Source: Propionibacterium cyclohexanicum
GTDB taxonomy: Bacteria > Actinomycetota > Actinomycetes > Propionibacteriales > Propionibacteriaceae
Assembly: GCF_900111365.1 (NCBI RefSeq)
Contig: NZ_FOGZ01000012.1
Location: forward strand, 1 to 64,000
Length of the DNA stretch: 64,000 nucleotides
Reading direction: 5' to 3'
The notes beneath the pieces are model-generated. The model did not search any database. It was not told where the DNA came from and saw nothing but the letters and a program-made list of their open reading frames with translations. Shown here piece after piece: positions 1 to 8,046 of the stretch. Every line of letters begins with the position of its first letter. Position 1 is the first letter of the stretch. The translations under genes and the position numbers were made by a program.

Positions 1-1
1 C

Positions 2-91
2 CTGGGCTTCCGCAACCTCACCAACTACATCGCCAGAAGCCTGCTCGAGACAGGCGGATTCAGACCCCAACTACACCCTCGATTGGGATGA
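2..91 (+). pseudogene. C-terminal end of a transposase, ISL3-like (cut by window edge)
   Basis: An open frame runs in from the left edge and stops at TGA 89-91. Its 29 visible residues include GFRNLTNYIARSLL and end in a basic RPQLHPRLG tail. That resembles the last helix of ISL3-family transposases, which typically end with a 'F-x-N-x-x-N-Y-x-x-R' segment followed by a short basic tail. Only the tail is visible, so whether the element is intact upstream cannot be told. It lies about 110 bases from the end of the TetR gene, which places a mobile element next to the efflux cassette. The family call rests on a short match and is tentative. Confidence 0.5.
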
Positions 92-137
92 GCCCATGAT
101 TGGGCATCGGCACGGGGTGCTGTGCGGACACCCGCCC

Positions 138-167
138 GTGGAGCGCCGGGGCGCCCCGGCGCTCCAC
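138..167. repeat. Perfect 30-bp GC-rich palindrome
   Basis: The two 15-base arms are exact reverse complements (GTGGAGCGCCGGGGC and its complement) with no spacer. It lies between the transposase stop and the stop of the convergent TetR gene. It could be a bidirectional terminator, although no T-tract follows on either strand, or part of the end of the insertion element. Confidence 0.7.
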
Positions 168-201
168 TCCTACCACAACGGTGCTCAGCAGTGCCCGGTC
201 A

Positions 202-876
202 TCACTCCACCGAGGAATTCACCGGAGCGTTCGCCTCCCCCGGAGGTTCGGTCAGCTGGTTCGACGGGGACTGCAGAGGGCTCAGGACGGCATTGCGTGT
301 GGCGATCACCGTATCGATGGACTGCGCCAAGGCCACGTCGATCGGGTTGTCGTCCGTGCGGTGCGTATGGAGAGCCAGTCCGAAGCCGGCGAGCACGAGG
401 GAGGCGGCCCCGAAGGCCACGCTTTCGCTGGCTGCGCGCTCACGGGCAAGCGCGATGAACTCCTCGCGCACCGACATGATCCACCGTGTGAACTCGGCCA
501 CGAGCTCAGGCCGCTCGGCGACGACCCTCTTGATGCCCTTGCGGTCCACGTTGTGATTTGTCGCTGCGACGACCACCTCGCACAAGGCCGGCACCAGCTC
601 ACCTTGTGCTCTGCGGAATCGTTCGGCGACTTCGGGGGGGATCACCCGGTCGGGCAGGCCCAGGATCGCTGCCGCTTTCGAGGGGTAGTAATTGAAGAAG
701 GTCCGGGCGGACACATCGGCGGCGTCGCAGATGCGCTCCACCGTCGCATTCTCCAGGCCACCCTCGTCCAGAAGACGCAGTGCAGCCCCGTGGATCGCCC
801 GTCGGGTCTGCTGTTTCTTGCGTTCGCGAAGACCGCAGGGCTTGATCTCCTCAGCCTTATCGGCGTCCATGGCCAC
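202..876 (-). CDS. TetR-family transcriptional regulator
   Basis: A 224-residue TetR-type repressor. The N-terminal helix-turn-helix spans about residues 20-66: TRRAIHGAALRLLDEGG, then VERICDAADVSARTFFNYYPSK, the typical recognition helix ending in the FNYYPSK/FxHFxSK signature. The rest is the variable all-helical ligand domain. The GTG start at 876 lies one base after the TGA of the upstream efflux gene; an ATG two codons later (870) with a GAGGTGG sequence before it is an equally good start. The arrangement efflux pump then repressor in one transcript suggests it represses its own operon and responds to a pump substrate. The ligand is unknown. Confidence 0.85.
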   Translation of the reverse strand: MAMDADKAEEIKPCGLRERKKQQTRRAIHGAALRLLDEGGLENATVERICDAADVSARTFFNYYPSKAAAILGLPDRVIPPEVAERFRRAQGELVPALCEVVVAATNHNVDRKGIKRVVAERPELVAEFTRWIMSVREEFIALARERAASESVAFGAASLVLAGFGLALHTHRTDDNPIDVALAQSIDTVIATRNAVLSPLQSPSNQLTEPPGEANAPVNSSVE

Positions 877-877
877 C

Positions 878-2950
878 TCAGTCCTGTGCTGCCCCGGAGC
901 CGCGGTGTTCGGCCTCCAGAGCCGAATCAGCCTGCTCCTGAAGGGCCGAGAACTTGCGCAGCGGCGGTACCTTGAAGAACCAGCTCAGCGCGAAGGCCAG
1001 CATCAGGACGCCGAAGCCGGTCCAGTAGATCGTCACCGACGAGCGCGTGAAGCCCACCATGAACGGCTTGCTGAGCCGGGGGTCCGCGCCGGTGAGGAAG
1101 GACGTGTCGCTGGTGGCCGAGCTCGACGAGCTGGACAGCTTCGACGCATTCTGGTTGATCTGCTGGGCAAGCTTGGGGGTCAACTGATCGACCCAGAACA
1201 CCCGCTGGGTCTCATTCGACCAGTCCACCTGCAGCGTGTCGCCGACAACATTGGCATGGGCCTGACTCGCGGCCGCGCTCAAGGCCTGCTGCTCAGCCGC
1301 AGGGCGAGCAGTCTCGACCCCGTGGGTGATGGCCACCGATGCCTCGGCCTGGGTGATCTCGCCAGCCGCGACCTGAGCGTTGACTGCCTCGGTGACCTTC
1401 TGCGTCACTGCTGTGTCAGCGGCCTGCTTGGCCGCACTGCTCGCCGAGTCGAGCTGGGTCTGGATGGTGCTCTTCACCGGATTGATGATGGGTGTCCACA
1501 GCTGCTTCATGATCGCCTGGTTACCCGGTGCGCCGGCGACACTCGGGTTCAGTGACGCGTCCAGAGCTGCGTTCAGCGTGGTCTGGTTGGTCATGCCCTG
1601 CACGATATTGGTGGGCAGCAAGGAGAACAGCACGGACAGCATGATGGCGGTGCCCAGCGTGCCGCCGATCTGGCGGAAGAAGGTGGCAGCGCTGCTGGCC
1701 ACCCCCATGTCCTTAGGGGGAACGGAATTCTGGCTCGCCAGGATCAGGGTCTGCATGAGCTGGCCCAGGCCGAAACCGATGACAAACATTCCCAGCATCA
1801 AATACCACAACGGGGTGTCGTACTTCATGAAGGTGAGAAGGAGGAAGCCGAGCGCAGTGCTCATGGTGCCGGTGATCGTGAAGACCCGGTAGTGGCCTGT
1901 TCGCGCCGTGATCTGGCCAGCGCTCAACGCGGCAATCATCAGGCCGATCACCAACGGGATGGTGGCCAGTCCCGATTCGGTCGGGTTCAGACCCACCACG
2001 ATCTGCAGGTAGAGCGGAATCGTCATCATGGCGCCAAACATTCCGAAGCCAACGAGCACACTGAGAATGGTGGCCATCGAGAAGGTGTGAGAGCTGAACA
2101 GTCGCAACGGGACGATCGCATCATCACCCATGCGCTGCTCGATGACGAGGAAGGCGATGACGCCGAGCACACCGATGACATAACACGTGATGGAGATGGC
2201 CGAAGCCCAGCCCCAGGTCCTGCCTTGCTCTGCAACGACGAGCAGCGGGACGAGAGCCATGACCACCGCGGCTGCACCGAACCAGTCGATTCGCGGCGCC
2301 GTGTTGGTGTTCACCTTCGGCAGGTGCAGGAAAGCAAAGACCATCGCGAAGGCAATGATTCCGACCGGGACGTTGACGAGGAAAACCCAACGCCACCCGG
2401 CAATGCCGAGAATCCTGTTCGTATCCGCGAACACGCCACCGATGAGCGGACCGATGACCGTTGAGACACCGAAGACCGCGAAGAAATAGCCTTGGTACTT
2501 GGCTCGCTCCCGAGGGGCGAGTATGTCGCCCATGATGGCGAGCGGCAACGACATGAGCGCGCCGGCCCCAATGCCCTGGAAGGCGCGGAAGCCCGCGAGC
2601 ATGAGCATGGAGGTGGAGAGCGAGGACATCAGCGAGCCCAGGACAAAAACAGTGATACCGAACAGGAACAGCGGCCGGCGACCAAATAGGTCAGAGACCT
2701 TGCCGTAGATCGGGACGGTTATCGTGGACGTGATCAAATAGGCGGTGGTCACCCAGGCCTGCTGGTCGAGTCCGTGCAGATCATCGCCGATCGTGCGGAT
2801 TGCCGTACCAACAATGGTCTGGTCGAGTGACGACAGGAACATTCCGGCCATCAGTCCGTAGATGACCAGGAGAATCTCCCGGTGATTCATCACCTGCTGG
2901 TGCTCCTCGGGAGGCGTGGGAGCCTCCCTGCGTGCGGTGGCGATTGACAT
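878..2950 (-). CDS. MFS multidrug efflux transporter, DHA2 (EmrB/QacA) type
   Basis: A 690-residue inner-membrane drug:H+ antiporter of the 14-helix DHA2 class. It shows the DxTIVGTAI segment in helix 1 (SSLDQTIVGTAIRTI, about residues 40-54), the loop 2-3 motif GKVSDLFGRRPLF and motif C-like glycines (GVSTVIGPLIGGVF). About 190 residues (roughly 447-638) between the last two helices form a long Ala/Gln/Ser-rich, presumably extracytoplasmic loop, so the protein is longer than the usual 480-550. The ATG at 2948-2950 is preceded by GGAGGG. The downstream TetR gene is in the same transcript. The substrate cannot be read from the sequence. Confidence 0.88.
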   Translation of the reverse strand: MSIATARREAPTPPEEHQQVMNHREILLVIYGLMAGMFLSSLDQTIVGTAIRTIGDDLHGLDQQAWVTTAYLITSTITVPIYGKVSDLFGRRPLFLFGITVFVLGSLMSSLSTSMLMLAGFRAFQGIGAGALMSLPLAIMGDILAPRERAKYQGYFFAVFGVSTVIGPLIGGVFADTNRILGIAGWRWVFLVNVPVGIIAFAMVFAFLHLPKVNTNTAPRIDWFGAAAVVMALVPLLVVAEQGRTWGWASAISITCYVIGVLGVIAFLVIEQRMGDDAIVPLRLFSSHTFSMATILSVLVGFGMFGAMMTIPLYLQIVVGLNPTESGLATIPLVIGLMIAALSAGQITARTGHYRVFTITGTMSTALGFLLLTFMKYDTPLWYLMLGMFVIGFGLGQLMQTLILASQNSVPPKDMGVASSAATFFRQIGGTLGTAIMLSVLFSLLPTNIVQGMTNQTTLNAALDASLNPSVAGAPGNQAIMKQLWTPIINPVKSTIQTQLDSASSAAKQAADTAVTQKVTEAVNAQVAAGEITQAEASVAITHGVETARPAAEQQALSAAASQAHANVVGDTLQVDWSNETQRVFWVDQLTPKLAQQINQNASKLSSSSSSATSDTSFLTGADPRLSKPFMVGFTRSSVTIYWTGFGVLMLAFALSWFFKVPPLRKFSALQEQADSALEAEHRGSGAAQD

Positions 2951-3032
2951 GCATCCCTCCGAGAGTCATTAGCCGTCAACCTTGCGCCCACCGCCGAGGT
3001 TGAGCGCCGGGCGCCGACGCTGGCGGGAGAAA

Positions 3033-3063
3033 CTTGCAGCAGGAAAATCTTGCAGCAATGCAA
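3033..3063. promoter_or_regulatory. Candidate TetR operator upstream of the MFS gene
   Basis: CTTGCAGCA occurs twice, 16 bases apart (3033-3041 and 3049-3057). The second copy is part of an inverted repeat TTGCA-GCAA-TGCAA at 3050-3063. It lies about 100 bases upstream of the efflux gene start, where a TetR repressor for this operon would be expected. No other evidence ties the protein to the site. Confidence 0.35.
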
Positions 3064-3327
3064 CCATACCTACCCGCACTGACCCATTCAACTTCGCCCT
3101 CGAGGAAGCCGAGGAGGGCCTCGCGAGCCGCCACGAGGACAGGCAGGTGGAGACATACACAGACAGATGCAGGCAGGCACAGTGAGGCGGAGGGAGGCGG
3201 GAAGAGGGTGCCCCGCCGAGCCGACGACCCCGCCGGGCTCGGGCCGGTCCACGGATCGCAGGTCTGCTGGATCCCGGACCCCGCCCGCCCCGGGCATACG
3301 GCAAAACCTCACGGAAGCCCTCGGGCA

Positions 3328-3356
3328 TTGACAGGCTGAAAACGGGCTGATAAATA
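3328..3356 (+). promoter_or_regulatory. Promoter of the LPXTG-anchored protein gene
   Basis: A perfect -35 TTGACA (3328-3333), a 17-base spacer and an AT-rich -10 TAAATA (3351-3356) precede the gene. Transcription would begin near 3363-3368, at the edge of the palindromic operator. Confidence 0.6.
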
Positions 3357-3367
3357 TTCAGATCAGT

Positions 3368-3379
3368 GTAACTAGTTAC
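3368..3379. promoter_or_regulatory. LacI-type operator GTAACTAGTTAC
   Basis: A perfect 12-bp palindrome with a TA centre, starting 12 bases after the -10. An 11/12 match occurs at 16224-16235 in the same position relative to the ABC operon promoter. Symmetry, duplication at both ends of the locus and placement over the start of transcription point to repression by the LacI protein encoded between them. Confidence 0.65.
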
Positions 3380-3443
3380 GGTCATTGATGGATCGCAATT
3401 GGCTCACCAATCCTGCTGACACAGCGATGTGATGGGAGCAACA

Positions 3444-6400
3444 ATGACAATGAAAGTGAGCCGACGGGGAGTCCTCGCCGGCGCCATGGCGTCGTCTGCC
3501 GTCCTGGCAAGCCAGGTCGTGTGGGATGCCTCGGCGTCCGCGGACGGTGCGAGCCCCTCGGCAAGCGCCTCGAACAGCTCGGGGAGCGACACGGCCTCCG
3601 CGGTCCTCGATACGATCACCTTCGGCGATGCCGCCTCGGAGCTCGCGCACTCCTTCACCGGGAAAGAGCTGTCCGCCACGGTGACCGGGGCGCTGGGCCA
3701 GCCGGCGCGCGTCATCAATCCGCTGCCCCAGCCGAGCTGGTGGGGCGGGACAATCGGCTTCACCCTCACGGTGGACCCCACGAAGACCACCTATGTCACG
3801 GTCAAGCTCTGGGGAGGCGACGCCGCGGCCAAGCTCACCCCGACCAGCACCGACACCCAGGACTGGCGCCTGCAGCTCTTCGTGGACGGCAAGGCGGTCG
3901 GCTGGTACGACGAGGGGCCGGTCGACAACCTCGATCAGATCGGGCCCGATCCCCGCTCACCGGGCCGCTTCTTCATGCACACACTGCCGCTGCCAGAGGC
4001 CATCACGGCCGGCAAGGACGAGCTTGCCATCGAGATCCGCGCGATGGGCCGCATCTGGGAATACGGGGATGCCAAGACCTTCTTCGCGAATGACATGAAC
4101 ACGCCCTCCCGGCCCCTCTACCGCGTCTACTCCCATACCGAGCCCCAGTTCGTGCCCGAGAGCACGGATGTGCTCGGCAGCCTTCCGACGGTCGGCACCC
4201 GCGCCAACGACGACAAAGACTGGCTCGCCAAGGTGCGCACGCGCGTTCTCGGCGACCTCCAGCAGCTCGTCTATGGAGGCGGCGCCTACTCCCTGGACGC
4301 CTGGGGTTTCAATGAGCTCGCCGAGGCCTATGACTGGCAGGACGAGGAGAACATCGCCTACCACAACCCCGATGCCTTGACGGCGCTCTGCGCGGCCATC
4401 GACGGCCGCTACAACGCGTGGAAGGCAGACCCCAAGGTCCTCACGGACTCCGACCAGCAATGGCAGGGATTCGGGAGAGTCGGTCTCGTGCTCGCCTATC
4501 GATGGGAGGAGCTCAATGCGAGCTCCGCATCGCAGCCCACATCGCTGCTCGATCTCAATGTCACCCCCGGATATACGACGCTCGTCAATGCCGGATTCGA
4601 GGGCGGCGGAGACACCCCGATAGGCTGGCAATCACCTGGCTGGGCGCCGAATGGAACGTTCACTCGCGACACCTCCGTCGCGCACAGCGGGCAGGCATCG
4701 ATCAAGCTCACCTCGAAGGGAAGCGAGGGTATGTTTGTCGTGCAGCCCGCCGGTGCCACGCTCGTCGGCAGCGGCCAATTCTCCTTCACCGCATGGGTCA
4801 AGACCGATGGCAAAGCAACCACCCCGCGAGTCGATGTGCTGTTCTTCAATGCGTCCAACAAGGTCGTCGGCACCGACCACAATTTCTATGTGACCACGGG
4901 GACCACCGACTGGCAGGAGCTCTCCGGGAGCTTCCCGGTCCCTCAGGGTGCCGCGAACTTCCAGATGTGGATGCGTGTTGACAATGGGGAATCCGCCTGG
5001 TTCGACGACCTCAGCGTCACGGCGCCCGCCCCGGCCTCGGCCGCCCCCATCAGCCGACGGGCGGCCTATACCGACATGCTGCTGTCCAGCAGGGACTACT
5101 GGAAGCAGAACATGAGGCACTACAGCAACCAGGCCCAGATCACCGCCATTGGCATCTACCAGGCGAATCGTGGGCTCTCCCTCATCTCTCCCAAGAATGC
5201 CTGGCCCGAGGCACGAGCTCGCGAGTGGCTCTATGAGAGCATCGGGTCCAAGCCGTGGCTTGGCCCCGAGCTGCCCGACGGAACCCGGACCAAGCCGCTC
5301 GGCGAGGACTATGTGGTCGTTTCTCCCAAGGGGCTCACGAGGGAACTGGGCTTCGTTGGCAGCTATGGCGAGGTCCAGGACTGGCTGGTCATGATGTACG
5401 AATCGGTCACCCGCGGGTACCGCGCCCTCGATGCCCCAGAGCTGCGCGAGCGGATGGTTGCCATGTGCAAGGCGCGCGGTTATTTCCGCCATATCGATCT
5501 CGACGCGGACGGGAACCGGATTTCCCGGCTCGAATCCGAGATCGGCTGGCGCAACGAGGTGTACCCGGGTGTCACCACATACACGAGCCGCACGTGGTGG
5601 GATGGCAATCCCCTCATGACAGCTGGAGCCTTCGACGATCCCGACCTCACCGGCTGGGCCCAGGAGATGATCGACGACGGTCAGTTCGGCCCGCAGTTGT
5701 CCTTGCTCCTCACGAACACCGGCACACGCGTGGGACTCAATGCCCTGCGGCTGCTCGCAAGGGACCTTCCGGCGTTCCAAGCGCAGGGCAAGTCCGGCCG
5801 CAGGCTTCCCATCGACTGGGAGGCCGACGACTTCGTCTTCGCCGACGAGGTCGCGGGGGCGCTTGCCCTCAAGAATGGCCAGGAGATACTCTTCGCCTCC
5901 CCCTACTGGCGTTCTCGTCAGGCCGTGAACCGATGGGGACGGGTGCATCTCCTCACACCCAGCACTCAGCGCACCGCGACGATTCGAGAGACGGTGGAGG
6001 GGGACCTCAGCGACGAGACCTTCGCGATCCAGGACTGGGTCACCCAGGACTATGCGATCAACAACAGCGGACAACCCATCGGCGTTCCGGGCGGTTCGTG
6101 GCCTGCGCCCGGCCCGCAGGTGCATCAGGCCTATGCAGGCGAGGTCATGCACCTGGCGAAGATCCCGGCGGATGCGGATCCCGCACTCGGTTCGAGGGAT
6201 CTGGGGGTGGAGGAGGTGCTCGTCGGCATAGCACCCTTCTATCGGCTGGAATACGGGCGCTATCTGGTGGGAATGAATACGACAAAGGACCGAAGCTTCG
6301 AGCTGGCGGACCCCGCGGGACGCCACGGCCAGCAACTGACCGGCACGCGTGACCATGTCGATCTGTCAAGCCCCATCACGGTGCCCCCGATGTCCACCGT

Positions 6401-6728
6401 GGTCGTCTACTTGGACCCGGTGTCGCCCCAGCCCAGCCCCTCACCATCGGCCTCGGCCACGTCGCCGAGCCCGTCGGCGCCCAGCAGCTCGGCAGTGCCC
6501 TCGTCGCCGGTACCGTCAAGCCCGAGTGCGCCCGGATCGGTGGCGAAGCCGAGCGGGTCTGCCTCGAAGACTTCCTCGGTGCTCGGTCTGCCGCTCACGG
6601 GTGGCAGCGGCGTCGGCGGACTTCTTGGCGTGGCCGCGGTGCTCTCCGCCGCGGCTGGTGGGTGGATCGTCGCGCGCAGGAACCGGAACGCTGGCACCGG
6701 GCCGGACGACGGTACCGATACCGAGTGA
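3444..6728 (+). CDS. Tat-exported, LPXTG-anchored protein, probable polysaccharide-degrading enzyme of unrecognised family
   Basis: A 1094-residue surface protein. The N-terminus has a twin-arginine signal (VSRRGVLAGAMASSAVLAS). A beta-rich region follows (about residues 45-225), then the first half of a helical region (YSLDAWGFNELAEAYDW... VLAYRWEELN). About residues 382-531 look like a CBM_4_9-type beta-sandwich (NAGFEGG...W, HSGQASIKLTS, WFDDLSV). Helical sequence then resumes (RDYWKQNMRHYSNQAQITAIGIYQANRGL) and leads to a beta-rich end. A Pro/Ser linker precedes a sortase signal LPLTG (residues 1049-1053), a hydrophobic stretch and RRNRN. ATG 3444 is preferred because GGGAG lies just before it; GTG 3429, ATG 3432 and ATG 3450 are in frame. 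The helical core resembles alpha/alpha-toroid lyases, but I cannot name a family; catalysis is inferred from layout and neighbours. Confidence 0.7.
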   Translation: MTMKVSRRGVLAGAMASSAVLASQVVWDASASADGASPSASASNSSGSDTASAVLDTITFGDAASELAHSFTGKELSATVTGALGQPARVINPLPQPSWWGGTIGFTLTVDPTKTTYVTVKLWGGDAAAKLTPTSTDTQDWRLQLFVDGKAVGWYDEGPVDNLDQIGPDPRSPGRFFMHTLPLPEAITAGKDELAIEIRAMGRIWEYGDAKTFFANDMNTPSRPLYRVYSHTEPQFVPESTDVLGSLPTVGTRANDDKDWLAKVRTRVLGDLQQLVYGGGAYSLDAWGFNELAEAYDWQDEENIAYHNPDALTALCAAIDGRYNAWKADPKVLTDSDQQWQGFGRVGLVLAYRWEELNASSASQPTSLLDLNVTPGYTTLVNAGFEGGGDTPIGWQSPGWAPNGTFTRDTSVAHSGQASIKLTSKGSEGMFVVQPAGATLVGSGQFSFTAWVKTDGKATTPRVDVLFFNASNKVVGTDHNFYVTTGTTDWQELSGSFPVPQGAANFQMWMRVDNGESAWFDDLSVTAPAPASAAPISRRAAYTDMLLSSRDYWKQNMRHYSNQAQITAIGIYQANRGLSLISPKNAWPEARAREWLYESIGSKPWLGPELPDGTRTKPLGEDYVVVSPKGLTRELGFVGSYGEVQDWLVMMYESVTRGYRALDAPELRERMVAMCKARGYFRHIDLDADGNRISRLESEIGWRNEVYPGVTTYTSRTWWDGNPLMTAGAFDDPDLTGWAQEMIDDGQFGPQLSLLLTNTGTRVGLNALRLLARDLPAFQAQGKSGRRLPIDWEADDFVFADEVAGALALKNGQEILFASPYWRSRQAVNRWGRVHLLTPSTQRTATIRETVEGDLSDETFAIQDWVTQDYAINNSGQPIGVPGGSWPAPGPQVHQAYAGEVMHLAKIPADADPALGSRDLGVEEVLVGIAPFYRLEYGRYLVGMNTTKDRSFELADPAGRHGQQLTGTRDHVDLSSPITVPPMSTVVVYLDPVSPQPSPSPSASATSPSPSAPSSSAVPSSPVPSSPSAPGSVAKPSGSASKTSSVLGLPLTGGSGVGGLLGVAAVLSAAAGGWIVARRNRNAGTGPDDGTDTE

Positions 6729-6737
6729 TCGGCGATC

Positions 6738-6776
6738 GGCAGGGCCCTCGTCACCGGAGGTGGCGAGGGCCCTGCC
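6738..6776 (+). terminator. Hairpin after the anchored-protein gene
   Basis: A 13-bp perfect stem (GGCAGGGCCCTCG, 6738-6750, with its complement 6764-6776) around a 13-base loop begins 9 bases after the stop codon. There is no T-run, which is common for high-GC terminators. Confidence 0.6.
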
Positions 6777-6859
6777 GTGCCTTGTCGCGCCATCTCCAGG
6801 GAAGACAGCGAGCGGGCGGCGACACACTGCCCCATGGGCATCCGCGTGAGGTGAGCAAG

Positions 6860-6896
6860 AGCCCCGCGGGGCTGTGAATCCTGGGATTCCGGGGCT
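6860..6896 (-). terminator. Hairpin downstream of the LacI gene
   Basis: AGCCCCGCGGGGCT (6860-6873) is a perfect palindrome. AGCCCCG (6860-6866) can also pair with CGGGGCT (6890-6896) just beyond the LacI stop codon. Either stem could end the leftward operon; there is no T-tract. Confidence 0.4.
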
Positions 6897-7982
6897 TCAG
6901 CCCGCCAGGCTCCCCACCGACCCCCCGGCCACCAGCTCGGTCGGGAAAACGACATTCTCCTTGGGCCGTATTCCCAGAGCGATCTCCACGGCCCGCTGCC
7001 CCACCAGGCGGAAGGGCGCTCGCACGCTGGTGAGCCCAGGCGTCAGATCCCCGGTGAGCGGGTTCGCGTCGAAGCCGACGACGGAGAGATCGTGCCCGAT
7101 GCGCAGCCCATGGCAGCGGGCAGCGCGGTAGACGCCGACCGCCAGATTGTCGGTCATGGAGACGAATGCCGTCGCCTCGACGCCGCTGTCGAGGAATGCA
7201 TTCATTGCCACTGCACCCTCCTCGGCCGAGTTGCCGGCAGTGACGATCAGCTCGTCGTGAGGTCGAAGCCCATGGCTGCGCATTGCGGCCCGGTATCCAC
7301 TGAGCCGCACCTCACTGGTCGTCGTGCCGACGCCCTCGCCGAGATAGCCGATGCGCCGATGCCCCTGGGCGACGAGATGGTCGACAGCACGGGCGATCCC
7401 GCCGGCATGGTCGTAGTCGACGCTGACGATCTCGGGGCGCGTTGCAATGGGGCGGCGTCCGCACAGAATGAGCGGCGCGCCGACAGACGCGAGCTCCTCG
7501 CAGTAGCGGCCCAAGGTGCGCTCGAACGAGCCGCTGCTGCGGGTGGCGCCCACCATGAGCACGGCGGCAACCCGCTGTTCGGCGAGCACCGAGATGAGCC
7601 TCGACTCCCGCTCAAGGGAGCCCTCGGTGCTGGAGATGAACAGCAGATGCCCGCGGGCGCCCGCCACCTGCTCGGCGCCTCCTGCCAACTGGGCGAACGA
7701 GGTTCCGATCATGCGCTCGAAGATCAGCGCGATCGTCCTCGGCCCGTGTCCGGTCATGGCCCGGACCAGGCCATTGCGCACATAGCCCAGCTGCTCGGCC
7801 GCCTTCATCACGCGCTGACGCGTGCCGTCGCTCACATGGGGACTGTCCGCCAGCACCCGCGATGCCGTCGCCACCGACACCCCGGCTCGCTTCGCGACAT
7901 CGCGGAGGTTCACCTGATCGACCTTCGTCGGTCCAGGTCGGCGCTGACTGCCGTCCGCTCCGCTCACCGCCGTCACAGCCAT
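6897..7982 (-). CDS. LacI-family transcriptional regulator of the glycan locus
   Basis: A 361-residue LacI/GalR-type repressor. The DNA-binding head is residues 24-68 (VNLRDVAKRAGVSVATASRVL... QRVMKAAEQLGY). The two specificity positions of the recognition helix are Val-Ala, as in GalR. A periplasmic-binding-protein-like sensor domain follows (SVDYDHAGGIARAVDHLVAQGHRRIGYLGE, then SVVGFDANPLTGDLTPGLTSVRAP). The first 23 residues are an extension not needed for the fold, so a later start is possible. It is the last gene of the leftward operon, 64 bases after the heparinase-like gene, and probably autoregulated through the operator at 16224. The inducer is presumably an oligosaccharide from the locus. 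Confidence 0.9.
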   Translation of the reverse strand: MAVTAVSGADGSQRRPGPTKVDQVNLRDVAKRAGVSVATASRVLADSPHVSDGTRQRVMKAAEQLGYVRNGLVRAMTGHGPRTIALIFERMIGTSFAQLAGGAEQVAGARGHLLFISSTEGSLERESRLISVLAEQRVAAVLMVGATRSSGSFERTLGRYCEELASVGAPLILCGRRPIATRPEIVSVDYDHAGGIARAVDHLVAQGHRRIGYLGEGVGTTTSEVRLSGYRAAMRSHGLRPHDELIVTAGNSAEEGAVAMNAFLDSGVEATAFVSMTDNLAVGVYRAARCHGLRIGHDLSVVGFDANPLTGDLTPGLTSVRAPFRLVGQRAVEIALGIRPKENVVFPTELVAGGSVGSLAG

Positions 7983-8046
7983 GGTCGCGGCCTCAGTACC
8001 CGGGCCTGGGCCGCCGAGCGGTCAAGAGCGGTTGTCGTGATGGCAT

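Larger units (their letters stand above)
2951..3443. other. Divergent intergenic region between efflux operon and anchored-enzyme gene
   Basis: A 493-base stretch with no credible gene; the open frames in it lack coding character or a ribosome site. The left part holds a candidate TetR site (3050-3063) upstream of the efflux gene. The middle (about 3080-3320) is GC-rich and I see nothing recognisable in it. The right end holds the promoter and LacI operator of the rightward gene. Confidence 0.6.

Noticed and set aside
2969-3385. Open frames in the gap between the efflux gene and the anchored-enzyme gene
   Set aside because: They cover the promoter and operator, have skewed low-complexity translations and no ribosome site.
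4632-6356. A long open frame (574 codons) on the minus strand opposite the anchored-enzyme gene
   Set aside because: It mirrors the codon structure of the plus-strand gene, lacks a ribosome site and has no recognisable domain; an antisense artefact of high GC.
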